From NCBI GenBank assembly GCA_038049695.1, contig CP142461.1, positions 40,411,501 through 40,475,500 of the forward strand: a stretch of DNA of 64,000 nt, in the 5' to 3' direction. Below, one piece after another: positions 8,647 to 19,419 of this stretch (its first letter is position 1; every line of letters starts with the position of its first letter). The DNA comes from Cinnamomum chago (taxonomy: Eukaryota; Streptophyta; Magnoliopsida; Laurales; Lauraceae). The notes under the pieces were generated by a model that did no database searches, was not told the origin of the DNA, and was given only the letters and a program-made list of their open reading frames with translations. Position numbers and translations under genes: made by a program.

Positions 8647-10035
8647 ATGGACTCCACTATGCTAGAATTTGTAGATTCTTCTAGACCCCTCATTCTTCCT
8701 TCTATTGGAGATTCAAACCCTCACTTAAATGAATATCAATTTGACTCAAAAGAGGAAGAAAATGAGTATGATGAAGATGATCTTCAACAAGCCTATAATG
8801 AATTATATACATTATCTTCCAAGCTTGATAAGAGAAATAGAAGTTTAAGAGAAGAATCTATGAAACTAAACAAAGAGCTAGTCTCTTCAAAAGATGAACT
8901 TAGAGAGAAAGAAGAAGTAATAAATTGTGTAGAATCTAAGTTCATGATCTCTATGAATAATCTATCTAACATTCAAGATGAACTAAATGAATTAAAGATG
9001 GATTATGATAAAGTCAATAAGGAAAATTTAATTCTAAGAGATCAAATAAAAAGGCAAGACAAAGACTTTAACAACTTAGAAGCCAAGTTGATTAAAAGTA
9101 AGTTAAAAACACAAGAACTTGGATCTAAAGTTGTTAATGAACTAAAACATGAACTAAAACTTGCCAATGAAGAGATAAGCAAACATAAGGATATTGAAAA
9201 TGAACTTTCAAAAGTTAAACATGAAAATTCAATCCTTATAACCAAAGTCACTCAACTTGAAGGATATAAACAAAAGTATGAGTGCAAGTTTACCCAAGGT
9301 GAAGAAAGACTTGAAAAACTATTTAAACTGGGTAAACCACATGGAGATAGGACGGGTCTTGGTTTTGATAGGAATATTTCACATGACCCTAAGTTCACCA
9401 ACACTTTTGTGAAAGGTGAGTCCTCATTCTCTAGCACTCTTTCTCCTTTGCCCAAAACCAAATGTCATTATTGTGGTAAAGAAGGACATTTCAAATTTGA
9501 GTGCAAACTAAGGAAAAGAAGCTATGTGTCTAAACCCATCTTTGAACTCAAGAAAGTAAAATCAAACTTGAAGGGTAAGACACTAAAAACAAAGGAAGAC
9601 TCCATAAAGCTTAAACAAGTTAAACCAATTAACAAGGAGTCTCCAAAAATAGATTCTAAAAAGGTTAAACAAGTCAAACCAAGTTTAAAAGAATCTATTA
9701 ACAAAAAGCTTCTCAACCTACCTCCCTTAAGTCAAAACATGAAAGAACTTTTGAAGAAATTTACTAAGTTAAATCTAAATTTCAAAAGTCAAAGAAAGGG
9801 AGAAAATAAGAAGAAAAGAAATTTGAAGCAATCCCCTATGAAACAAACACACCAACTCTCTAAGACTAATCATCAATCTAAAATAGTCAAACCTCAAAGA
9901 TTTGATGTTAAGTCTAAAAGAATTTATCAAGTCAAATCTTCTTTAGTTGGTGAGAACCCCAAACTAGACCTCAAAGTTCAACCCTCCCAAGACCTTAGGT
10001 GGATTCCTAAAGTTCGATACTTAGACAAACCTTAG
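8647..10035 (+). CDS. Gag-like coiled-coil zinc-knuckle protein of the Fam-D element
   Basis: Starting at the first ATG in frame (8647; the open frame begins slightly earlier without an ATG), this encodes 462 residues. Residues about 40-215 are highly charged heptad-type sequence predicted by eye to be a long coiled coil. Residues 273-286 form a CCHC zinc knuckle, C-x2-C-x4-H-x4-C (CHYCGKEGHFKFEC), the RNA-binding motif of copia Gag. The C-terminal 170 residues are very basic (many KK and K-Q-V-K-P repeats). The usual N-terminal Gag fold and all of protease/pol are missing; the frame closes at 10035 without frameshift. It probably packages element RNA. Its intactness in an enzyme-less element suggests selection or very recent insertion. 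Confidence 0.85.
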   Translation: MDSTMLEFVDSSRPLILPSIGDSNPHLNEYQFDSKEEENEYDEDDLQQAYNELYTLSSKLDKRNRSLREESMKLNKELVSSKDELREKEEVINCVESKFMISMNNLSNIQDELNELKMDYDKVNKENLILRDQIKRQDKDFNNLEAKLIKSKLKTQELGSKVVNELKHELKLANEEISKHKDIENELSKVKHENSILITKVTQLEGYKQKYECKFTQGEERLEKLFKLGKPHGDRTGLGFDRNISHDPKFTNTFVKGESSFSSTLSPLPKTKCHYCGKEGHFKFECKLRKRSYVSKPIFELKKVKSNLKGKTLKTKEDSIKLKQVKPINKESPKIDSKKVKQVKPSLKESINKKLLNLPPLSQNMKELLKKFTKLNLNFKSQRKGENKKKRNLKQSPMKQTHQLSKTNHQSKIVKPQRFDVKSKRIYQVKSSLVGENPKLDLKVQPSQDLRWIPKVRYLDKP

Positions 10036-11840
10036 GGTCTTGACCTCTTTGACCAACCTATTCTTTTTAAGTTATATCATTTTGTTGGTCATGTTGCTTT
10101 GCATTTTGTTTCTATAGTTACATCTATTAAAATGCATTGCATTTCATTATGATCATTTGATTTTGTTTTCATGCACCTTTCTAGTTACATATCATGGTTT
10201 TCAAAATCTTTTGATTTTAATCTCATCATGTTTGATTTGCTTGTTGCACTCATATGTTTTGCATTGCATTTCTACATGATTAATTGATTGTGATGTTAAA
10301 AGCTTTCATAGCTAATTTGTCATGATCAATTGTTGTTAGATCATTTGATGGATGTCTTAGTTAGATCCTTTTTGTAAATCAAATGATTTGAATCAATTCA
10401 AGTTTTTCCATGGATTTATAAGGTATACCTTTATATGGAAAATCATTGTTTTGAAAAATCAACTTGTATGTGTTTTAATGAAGTTATATCTTTTCAAATA
10501 CAATGTTGATAATTGATCTTCAAAATCATTCCTTTATGCTCATTGTTGGATTTTGTTTTTCAAAATTATTTGAAGATTGTTTTGAATGGAAATGCTTTTT
10601 AATCTCATTAGTTATATTCATCTAAGCATGTTCCATTATTCTCATTTCCTTTTTCTTTTGGTTTCATTATCTTTAGAAATGGAAATGTATGTTGTTTGCT
10701 TCTCTAGCTTATGTGTTTACATTCTTTTCATATGCAAATGACTATTGGTTCCATGTATGGTTGTGAACTTGTAACATTTGTAGAAACCATACTAGAACCT
10801 AAATCCATCCTCTATGCTCACTAGTCATATCTTTATGGATGGTTATGATGTTGATTCATGTAGATTCTCTTGGAGTCATCCTTATACATGTTTCAACTTC
10901 ATAGTAGTGTTCTTGATCATATGTATCTATTTGAAATCCATTTCTTGTATTTCATAGTTATATCTCTTGTTTGATGGATTTCTTAGTGTTGAATTCATAT
11001 GATCTAGACACTTTGGAAATTGCATGCATTACAAAGCTTTATCCTTTTGCATTGCAATTTGCCTTGTTCATCACTATGCTCTTTAGGAATTTCATTAAAA
11101 GTGATGAATATGCATTTATGATGCTTGATGGTAGTTTATCACATCCTTGCTTTTACTTATGTTATCACATTCAATTGGTTTCATTTGGTATAACTTTCCA
11201 TTGATTTCATATCCAATTGATATCTTATCTTGTGTATGTGATAAACCTTGTGTGCATTGGATTGAACTTGATAAGTAATATGATTGTTCCATGTCACACA
11301 CCATTAGCATCATAATGTTCATGTTGCCACCTCTCTTGTTCTTATAGGTATATCTCATGACCACCATGTTTATGTGTTAATAATATTGGTTGGTTATTAG
11401 TTGAGGTTGGCTTCATGTTTGAATTTCATTTCACTCATCTTGTGCTTTAATAAGTCATATTCTTTGAGTGAATGAAATGATTTTCAAAACTTTCATAGCA
11501 TATGCTTTCCATAGTTATATTGATTGATGCTATGTTTGAGTAAACCCCATATCATGGATAGCTCTAATTTGGATTTCTCATAATAGTTATACTTTTAAAT
11601 CCATTTTAGAGTGATTGAGTTTATAGTCATATCCTTTAATCTCAATTGATATGTTTGTTTCAATTGATATCCATGATTGCTTCTCCCATTAGACCTAGCT
11701 TTCTTTTGGTAATTTGATCATAATGTGCTCTATAGTTAAATGAATCTAATCCTTTCCTTGAAGTTAACCCTCACTTGGTTAAACCATCTTCTTCTTGCAC
11801 TTAATAGTTAAATCTTTGTCAAAAGTTTGACAAAAGAAGA
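10036..11840 (+). other. Non-coding interior of Fam-D with recurring ATAGTTATATC-like motifs
   Basis: About 1.8 kb without a credible ORF, rich in T. Variants of (A/T)TAGTTATATC(T) recur about every 80-150 bases, e.g. near 10070, 10115, 10185, 10482, 10610, 10955, 11512, 11585, 11735 and 11808. It occupies the place where protease and pol would lie in an autonomous relative. Meaning unknown. Confidence 0.55.
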
Positions 11841-11848
11841 GAATGGAT

Positions 11849-12453
11849 TGAGGGGGAGTGTAAACCTTCATAGGAAGTATTAGTTGTGATCAAATTGACC
11901 ATTGGAATGCCTTTGAGCCCTTAGAGACTACTTACATACATGATAGCCTGTTATGAATTTCATTTTCGATTTCATTTGTTAACATGTGCTACTAAAGGTA
12001 TTCTTCTTGTCTCATGTGTGTAGGTACCTTTGCAATTTAATGTCAAAGGGGGAGAGAGAGTTCAAGTGTGACTCAAAGATCTCCTACTCTTCAAAGTGGG
12101 AGAGAGTTCGAGAGTTCAAGTACTCGAAGATCTCCTATCCATCAAAGGGGGAGAAAGCCTTCAAGTTCTCAAGAGGAAGAGAGAGGCATGGTCAAAGGGG
12201 GAGAGCAAATAGAAGAAAGAAAGCTTGGAGCTAAAGAAGATGCTTGGCCATAGAGAGGAAGATGATAAGAAAGCTTGAAGAATGATCAAGCACCAAGCAT
12301 CAAGAAGATTGAAGAAAAGAGCCCAAGAGCCCAAGCTAAGAGCAGGAGCATCCAAGAAGAAGATTTCAAGACTTGTCCAGCTGAGGGGGAGCTGAAGACA
12401 GAGTGTGTAATTTCAATGATGAGTAAGTTGCCATCAAATTGCAAAGGGGGAGA
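11849..12453 (+). repeat. Array of polypurine tracts before the 3' LTR of Fam-D
   Basis: CAAAGGGGGAGA or close variants occur at 12044, 12092 (one mismatch), 12143, 12193 and 12442, with shorter GAGGGGGAG forms at 11850 and 12383. The last one directly abuts LTR2 and is the functional plus-strand primer position. Repeated polypurine tracts upstream of the 3' LTR are a known hallmark of Sireviruses. Confidence 0.85.
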
Positions 12454-12454
12454 T

Positions 12455-14170
12455 TGTTAGGGATTTTGTATTTGCAATTTGATGGATGCATTTGCATATT
12501 GGCATCATTTGAATTCACACACATGCATTGATTTAAAATATCTTGAAATCTAGCTTTATACATGCATTGGTTTTTAGATTTGGAAAAGTTTGTGTTTTAT
12601 GCATGGTTTGGTTCTAAACTTGGATGCATTGGTTTTAGAACCCAAAACTCTTTTGAAAACCTAATTCCTTGTGCATTATATTTGGAAAATCATCTTGTGA
12701 ATTTAGGTTTGAGCTTTGCATACATTCATTACAAAAAGAATCATTTTTGTATGCATTTTCATTTGAAAAGAGTTTTATCAAATCAAGCTAGCCTTTGGTT
12801 TTAAACCTTTGAATCATTTTAGGCTTTGTGTGTTTCATGTTTTTAAATGTTTTAAAACATGTTTTTAAGCTTGGTTTAGTGACCCACAAAATTCCACAAA
12901 GAAAATCTTCTAAATGCAAAAGTTGGAATTTTTGGGGGTGTCCCGGCAGTGTCGCCGGTCGACCGAGACCACTGCAGGGCAAGTGGACAGTTTTCTGAAC
13001 TGTAGCCCCAACGGTCAGAAATCTGACCGTTGTGCCTTCTCGGTCGACCGAGACCTCTTTGCTGGTCGACCGAGAACTAGCCGTTGGCAACTTTTTGGCT
13101 ATAAAGTCCATTCATTTCCAACCTTTTCCAAGTGTTGAACTATGAACTTTTGAGAGCATTTTGGAGCCAAAGAAAGGGGAAGAAGTTGGAAAGGCTAGAG
13201 GGCTTTTTGGAAATCAATCTCATGAGTTTTTAAAAGGTACATCTTCTAAGTTATTTTGATTTCCATTCAAATGAAATTCATGCATGTTCAAATCCTTTGT
13301 ATTTTCATTTATGCATGATTTCAAGCCCTTAAAGAGTTGTTTTGCAAACTCAATATCTTTCTTGGTAAATTAGATTAGTTTGCACACACTCTTATCCTAA
13401 TCACATATGTTCTTAGACTTTAACTTTCACTCAACTTGTTTATCTTAATTCTTCAAAGTTGTTTGAATCTTTTATGTGATTAGTTTTCTCTTCAATCATC
13501 ATTTTATAAACCTTGATTTTAAAATGCATCATGCATTCATTTAAAAGCTTCATTGTTAAAATTGATTGAAGAAACTCATACATACACTTTGTGCACACAC
13601 TTTAGTTTATTTTAGTGTATGTTTGTAATTGGAATTTCATTTTCCTATTAGCCTATTTAAGAGGCAAATTCCATTGTGCTTAAATTGTAATCTCTTAGAG
13701 TGATCTTTTGTAAAGACACCTTCTTAGAGAAATCCTAATTTGTAAAGGTTATTGCTTAGCCTAAGAAAAGCATATTGTAAGGTTATTGCTTAGCCTAAGA
13801 AAAGCATATTGTAAGGTTATTGCTAAGCCTATAAAAGCACATTGAGAGGTTGTTGTTTAGCCTAGAAAAACAACTTTGTAAGGGTTATTGCTTAGCCTAG
13901 TAAAAAGCATAATTAGTGGAATCCGGTGGGGTGTTGGAGACACAAGCCGGTAGTGGATGTAGGCACGTTGGCCGAACCACTATAAATATTGGTGTTGTGG
14001 TGCATGCTATGTGGTGATTGATTTTGTATTAGCTTCCGCATCTTGTTTGTTTAATCATCACATGTGACTAGTTTAGTTTAAGAAATTAAAATTGGTCTAA
14101 ATTGGTCACAATTGTAGCTCACCCTATTCACCCCCCCCCCCTCTAGGGTTAGGATCCTCGTGGACTTTCA
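12455..14170 (+). repeat. 3' LTR of the Fam-D element
   Basis: 1716 bases, same ends as LTR1. It holds three GGTCGACC palindromes (12957, 13042, 13064) against five in LTR1, the same TATA-like box (13099-13106), and an 11-base C run near 14141. One substitution is visible (CCGGTCGACC at 7427 against CTGGTCGACC here). Confidence 0.95.
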
Positions 14171-14175
14171 CTTTT

Positions 14176-14643
14176 ATGGTTGAAATAAATGATCTTCATG
14201 CATCTTGATAGCCTCATTTAATGTCTTGGAAAACATGTGTTTAAGTCTCCTTGTATATAGTTTTATGTGGTTGGTTATGTGTTGGAAAGAAGGGAAAAAG
14301 AGGAGAACCAAAAAACTGCAAAACAGCACCTGAAAACATGTTCCGCAGTGTTCCCGGTCGACCAGGAGGGGTCCCGGTCGACCTTGGACACACTGACGAG
14401 ATTTCTGGGCAGCATTTTAAGTTACAACTGCCGGTTGACCAGGCCTTTGGCTGGTCGACCAGGCACAGAGGCCCGGTCGACCAGCCAAGGGCCAGGTCGA
14501 CCGGCCCAACTGAGTTTTTCCTGCAAAAATGTGAATTTTCAACCGGTGTAGAATGGTTTTAGGTGGGACCTTGGCTACCCTTTTTGGACTGTTTGGCCTA
14601 TGTGTGAGGATGTCTTGAGCCGACACCCCTCACGGTTGGTTCG
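14176..14643 (+). promoter_or_regulatory. Fam-B LTR segment with a GGTCGACC palindrome cluster
   Basis: Between two Fam-D insertions lies 468 bases of Fam-B LTR. GGTCGACC occurs at 14356, 14376, 14453, 14475 and 14495, with GGTTGACC at 14433. The stretch before it, purine-rich and ending with ACAGCACCTGAAAAC, corresponds to the stretch before the CTCGAG cluster in the 54036 copy and before CCGATCGATCGG in the reverse 56312 copy. The last five bases (GTTCG, 14639-14643) are the target duplication of the next insertion. Confidence 0.75.
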
Positions 14644-16405
14644 TGAAAGTCCTTGGGATCCTAACCCTAGAGGGGGGGTGAATAGGGTGTGCTACAACTA
14701 TGACCAATTTAGACCAATTTTAATTCCTTAACATAAACTAGTCACATGTGATGATTAATCAAACAATCTGCGGAAGCTAATAAAAAATAATCACCACAAA
14801 AGCAAGCACCACAACACAAAGGTTTATAGTGGTTCGGCCTCAATGCCTACGTCCACTACCGGCTTGTGATCCAATCACCCCACCGGATTTCCACTATTTA
14901 TGCTTTTTACTAGGCTAAGCAATAACCCTTACAATGTTGTTTTTCAAGGCTAAACAACAACCTCTCAATATGCTTTTCTAGGCTAAGAAATAACCTTTAC
15001 AAAATGCTTTTCTTAGGCTAAGCAATAACCTTTACAAGATGCTTTTCTTAGGCTAAGCAATAACCTTTACAAAATGCTTTTCTTAGGCTAAGCAATAACA
15101 TTTACAAACAAAGATTTCTCTAAGAATGTGTCTTCACAAAAGAACACTCTAAGAGATACAATTTAAGCTCAATTGATTTGCCTCTAGATAGGCTAATATG
15201 AAAGTGAAATTCCAATTACAAACATACACTAAAACAAGTTAAAGTGTGTGCACAAGTGTATGAATGCTTTACTTCAAGCAATGTCTACAATGAAGCTCCT
15301 AAATGAATGCTTGATGCATTTTAAAATCAAAGCTTATAAAATGATGATTGAAGATAAAACTAATTACATAAAAGATTCAAACAACTTTGAAGAAATGAAA
15401 CAAACAAGTTGTATGAATGATAAAGTCTAAGTACACATGTGATTAGAATAAGAGAGTTTGCAAACCAAACTAATTTACCAAAGATGATATTGAGTTTGCA
15501 ACACAACTCTAGAAATCATGCATAAGTGAAAATACAAAGATTTAAGCATGCATGGATTTCATTTTAATGGAAATCAAAATACTAGTAAGATGTACCTTTT
15601 GAAAACTCAAGCATTTGATTTCCAAATAGCCCTCTAGCCTTTCCAACTTCTTCCCCTTTCTTTGGCTCCAATATGGTCTCAAAAGTTCATGGTTCAAACC
15701 TTTTGAAAGTTGAAAAATGAATGGACTTTATAATGAAAAACAGTCCAACGGCTAGTCCTCGGTCGACCTGCAAACAGGTCTCGGTCGACCGGGATCACAC
15801 AACGGTCAGAAAAATGACCGTTGGGGCTCCAGGGCCCAGTTGGCCTGCAGTGTCCCCGGTCGACCGAGACCTCTGGGCCGGTCGACCGGCGACACTGCCG
15901 GACCAACCCCTGGATCAAAAATTCCCAACTTTTGCATATATGAAGGTGTTTCTTTGTGGGGATTTTTAGGCCACTAAACCAAGCTTGGAAACATGTTTTA
16001 ATTCAAACGAAGATGTTCAAAACATGAAACACAAAAAGCCTAAAATAATTTGGAAGATTTAAAACATAGGCTAGCTTGATTTCTAAAAACTCTTTTCACA
16101 TAAAAATGCATACAAAGATGATTCCGAAAGTGATGAATGTATGCAAGACACAAACCTAAATTCTCAATATGATTTCTCAAAAGTAATGCACAAAGAATTA
16201 GGTTTTCAAAAGAGTTTGGATTCTAAAACCAATGCATCCAAGTTTAGAAACAAAACATGCATAAAACAATACTTTTTCAAATCTTAAAAGCAATGCATGT
16301 ATAAAACCAGATTTCAAGGTTTTCTAAAACAATGCAAGTGTGAAAATTCAAATGATGCTAAAGTGAAAATGCATCCATCAAATTGCAAATACAAAATTCC
16401 TAACA
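14644..16405 (-). mobile_element. Fam-D solo LTR (reverse), 1762 bp
   Basis: Starts TGAAAGTCC and ends TTCCTAACA, the reverse of the Fam-D LTR ends, with GTTCG duplicated at 14639-14643 and 16406-16410. It contains the tandem GGCTAAGCAATAACC array and four GGTCGACC sites (15761, 15783, 15858, 15880). There is no interior, so it is a product of LTR-LTR recombination. It is more diverged from LTR1/LTR2 than these are from each other. Confidence 0.94.
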
Positions 16406-17965
16406 GTTCGATGGCATCGAAGTTCAATCCATTTCAATCTTGAACAGGACGGAATGACGCGATATCTTCTTTATATCTAAATACAAGTCTTTTTCCTTGG
16501 TTATCGTGAATTCTATTCGTTTCGATAACTGAGTAGGTTGCTTGATGTCTCCGAATTAACGTCATGCCTAGGATGGACCGTTTATAGTCTTGATTTTCCC
16601 ATTGTAACACCTAGTCCTAACCATAAGCTCATTTTAAGTTTTGAAAATCGTAAAAGTGCATAAGGAGCCCGGGATGTCTTCAAACTCAAGGAGTACCAAG
16701 TCATTTCCATAATCGACATACGGGACCCCTATTCACTCAAATAGATCTTAAAATCAATACTTTTCCCGAATTGGTATAGTCCTTACATTTCTTCATTTCC
16801 AAGATTTACTTTACATGAATTGTTTTCTCGAAAGCATGATAGTAACATTGACTTGTCCCAAAGAGTATTGCCCGACATGAAATGAAAGTTTTGCAGTTGT
16901 GTATACTAGCCCCGCATGTTTATTTCATTTGCATTTGTTTTACTCGTTCTTGTCTCGATTTGGCTATTTAACCTATGAGTCGGCATCACTAAGCTTGGAT
17001 ACCTTGTCAGTTTGATCCACCGACTTGGAGATCCCTCTCCCGTCCCGCCAGCTGCAATTTGGATCCCGATACCCGGTCTACCACCGTGGTCCCGTCCCGA
17101 TACCCGGTTCGTTACCGTGGTCCCGTTCCCATATATTTATATTGTATATATGATTTACGTTGAGTCTCCTCACCTTGTGTGACTGAGACCAACGTCCCGT
17201 GATACTGTTGTCACTTTAGTGACAGAGGACTTAGCTTTATGGGATTGCCATCTTGTCAGTTACCGATTCCTTGGATACCTCATATGCTTTATCTTGTTTA
17301 CTTGTTTTCTAGCAAATGAATTATCTATTTTATGAGAGTTCTTGCTTAAATAGATTTCTATGCTTTTCAAGATATTTCATCTATTATACATTGTTATATC
17401 TTTTCATTCTCTTGCCAGACCGTCGTGTCTAACCCATTTGCTTTGGTACTCAGGTCCCATTGCCGGTTTCCTTGAGGAGGAACCAGAGGAGGCGGTAGGT
17501 GAGCCACAACCTCTAGTCGAGTGGCGCGCTGACGATGTCATGTAGACATCAGACTGCTATGAGAAGTGTAACATTTTGGGGAGGACTATTTAACCATTCT
17601 TTGGGTTATTGTTTTGTTTATATTGGCCTTTGTTGGCCTCTATTTTTGGGGGAATGTAACTAAATGATATTTTGTCTAACTTTAACAACTTTTGGGAAAC
17701 ATGTTATAAATCATTGCTCATTCTTATACAGTATCTCATACTTATGCTATTGCTTTCATGACTAGAGATAGTCTGATTATTTGATTTGCTACACTCTTCC
17801 GCACTTAAAAAGAAATATTCATTCAAGGTTGTGATATCCTCACCGCGGACACCTGTGGGAAATTAAATAAATGTATATTATCATTTTTAAACCGATGTGG
17901 ATCATCATTTAGTCCCGATCCCGGATCAGTCCTTCGTGGGCCCGGTCCGGGGTCGCGACAATGGG

Positions 17966-18646
17966 TTATACCAGATTACCGGCATAAGATGAGATTCGGG
18001 AATCCATTCTTCATCGGAGAGGTATTCTCCTGTTTCAAGGGATTGCTCCCACTCGTCGGTGTCACTGGCGGTGTCACTGGACTCGTATCTATCCATGGAG
18101 AATCCAATTACCGAATTGTAAGAGTATGATGCCCCCTGCGCAGTTTCATTTCTGAATTAAGATGGCATGAAATCACCAAGGGTGAATTTTCTTGCTACCT
18201 TTGAAGTTTTGAGAATGGATTCTTCCGTTGCCCCCAGTGAAGCAGTAGAAGAGGTCTCTGCCTTTTCAGGGACTTCTTGTTTTGGTTGAGCTTTCTCCTG
18301 CTGCTTGAGCTTGCGGAGTCATCTCTTGGCTTGCCTTCGCTGTTGAGCGGTAGGCTTTGTTTTCACGATCTCCCAATTTTCATCTTCAAGGAGATCGGGA
18401 TATACCCATATGGGTTGTCCGTCTGATGTTGGATAAGGAACCAACTCTTAAGACGTCTGGGTCATTTTTATCACCTTGAAGGAAGTAGTGGGTCTTCTCC
18501 TTTGGTGACTTTGAAGTTTGTCCATATGTCACTATGTTGACAGAGGCAGACCCATAGTTTTTGTCAAAGGTGATGACTCCGTTTTTCCACATCTCGTTGA
18601 TCTTTTCTCTCACAACAAAGCATTGATTGAGAGGATGTGAGATCAT
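17966..18646 (-). pseudogene. Gag-protease linker of Fam-A, upstream half
   Basis: The minus-strand coding sequence directly right of the Fam-B insertion is acidic and, after removal of the insertion and one target copy, is in frame with the linker at 4976-5738. Further upstream (18386-18646) a recognisable piece carries LNQCFVVREKINEMWKNGVI and YGSASVNIVTYG, typical of the segment after Gag in Tat elements. Several stops (e.g. near 18180 and 18320) show decay. Confidence 0.7.
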
Positions 18647-18975
18647 CTGGTGGTAGGGACAATACCGAGGATTTTTGTTTTGCCAACATCCCTCGGTCTT
18701 TTGGGCTCAGGTAAGGTGAGTTTACCATTTGCCACGAGAGCCTCGAAAATTTCTTTAACATCTTCATCGAACGGGTATTTTTTCTCTACTCATTCTCTGA
18801 AGGCATCAAAGAGTTCAAGTTTCTTACCTGCAGCTTTATTTTCAGCTTTCTTTGGCTGCTAAGGAGCTGACTTGGTTTGCACATTAAGAACCTCCTTTTT
18901 TTTAGCTTTGAGGTCATAATGGTAGTCTACTCTTTCTTTGATGACTGCTAACTGTTGAGGTCTTTCATCACTGTT
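18564..18975 (-). pseudogene. Gag C-terminal segment of Fam-A (decayed)
   Basis: Minus-strand fragments (e.g. MKMLKKFSRLSWQMVNSPYL at 18708-18767) continue from the Gag core but are in several frames with stops. No zinc knuckle could be identified. Only position and composition support the call. Confidence 0.5.
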
Positions 18976-19365
18976 TCAACCTCCATGGAAGCTTCTAGGA
19001 GTTCTCCCAGGTTCTTTGATTTGTTGTCGATAATCATGGAGCGGATCCTTGCTCTTATGTTTATTACAGTAGATGTTGACCAGCGAAGCTTGTGGCAACA
19101 CATCGGAGCATTTGTATGCCATTACCTTCCACTTGTGAATGAAGTCGTATGTTGACTCATTCTCTCCCTGTTTTAGGCTACAGAGTTGTGCCATAGTAAC
19201 AGGATGATCCTCACCTTTGAAGTGGATCAGGAAGCGTGTCTCTAACATGGCCCAATTTTGAATGGAGTCCTCCGGCAGAGTGGAGTACCAATCGAAGGTC
19301 GTACCTTTTAGGGTACTTACAAATAGACGGATCTTGAGGGCATCTTGATCTGCGATAGCTCCCAT
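18976..19365 (-). pseudogene. Gag capsid domain (retrotransposon gag family) of Fam-A
   Basis: The frame shows DALKIRLFVSTLKGTTFDWY, then LETRFLIHFKG, and LCSLKQGENESTYDFIHKW. This is the typical capsid core of plant gypsy Gag (retrotrans_gag family), which assembles the virus-like particle. It is 129 codons long in this frame; sequence on both sides lies in other frames, so the gene is disrupted. Confidence 0.88.
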
Positions 19366-19419
19366 CAGTATTTTGAAGTGGATGACGTGCTGTCTGGCTG
19401 AACCTTTCCCCGTATATCT

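Larger units (their letters stand above)
6781..14170 (+). mobile_element. Complete Fam-D non-autonomous LTR element (LARD, Sirevirus-like), 7390 bp
   Basis: Two near-identical LTRs (6781-8530 and 12455-14170) begin TGTTAGGGATTTTG and end GGACTTTCA. The element is flanked by the 5-base duplication CTTTT (6776-6780, 14171-14175). A tRNA-Met type primer-binding site lies 2 bases after LTR1 and a polypurine tract directly before LTR2. The 3.9-kb interior holds one gag-like ORF and no protease, integrase, RT or RNase H, so it must borrow enzymes. The multiple polypurine tracts, the zinc-knuckle Gag and the LTR ends point to Sirevirus (Ty1/copia). The LTRs differ by one 38-base indel, a C-run length change and at least one substitution, so the insertion is recent. 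Confidence 0.93.
5739..17960 (+). mobile_element. Fam-B LTR (about 3.06 kb net) carrying two nested Fam-D insertions
   Basis: The element starts TGTAAGACCCCG and ends GGGGTCGCGACA, and is bordered by the 5-base target duplication ATGGG at 5734-5738 and 17961-17965. Removing the nested Fam-D element (6781-14170) and Fam-D solo LTR (14644-16405) with one copy of each target duplication leaves about 3060 bases, the same length as the Fam-B copies at 54036 and 56312. Shared blocks with the 54036 copy include GCCCCG, CACTAAGCTTGGA and repeated GTCCCGATACCC. No internal coding region remains, so this is a solo LTR. Fam-B is probably gypsy (chromovirus-like), inferred only from its LTR ends and from the PBS-like site beside the 54036 copy. 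Confidence 0.88.

Noticed and set aside
14251-14626. Frames of 69-103 codons over the Fam-B palindrome cluster
   Set aside because: Same composition effect; the region is an LTR.
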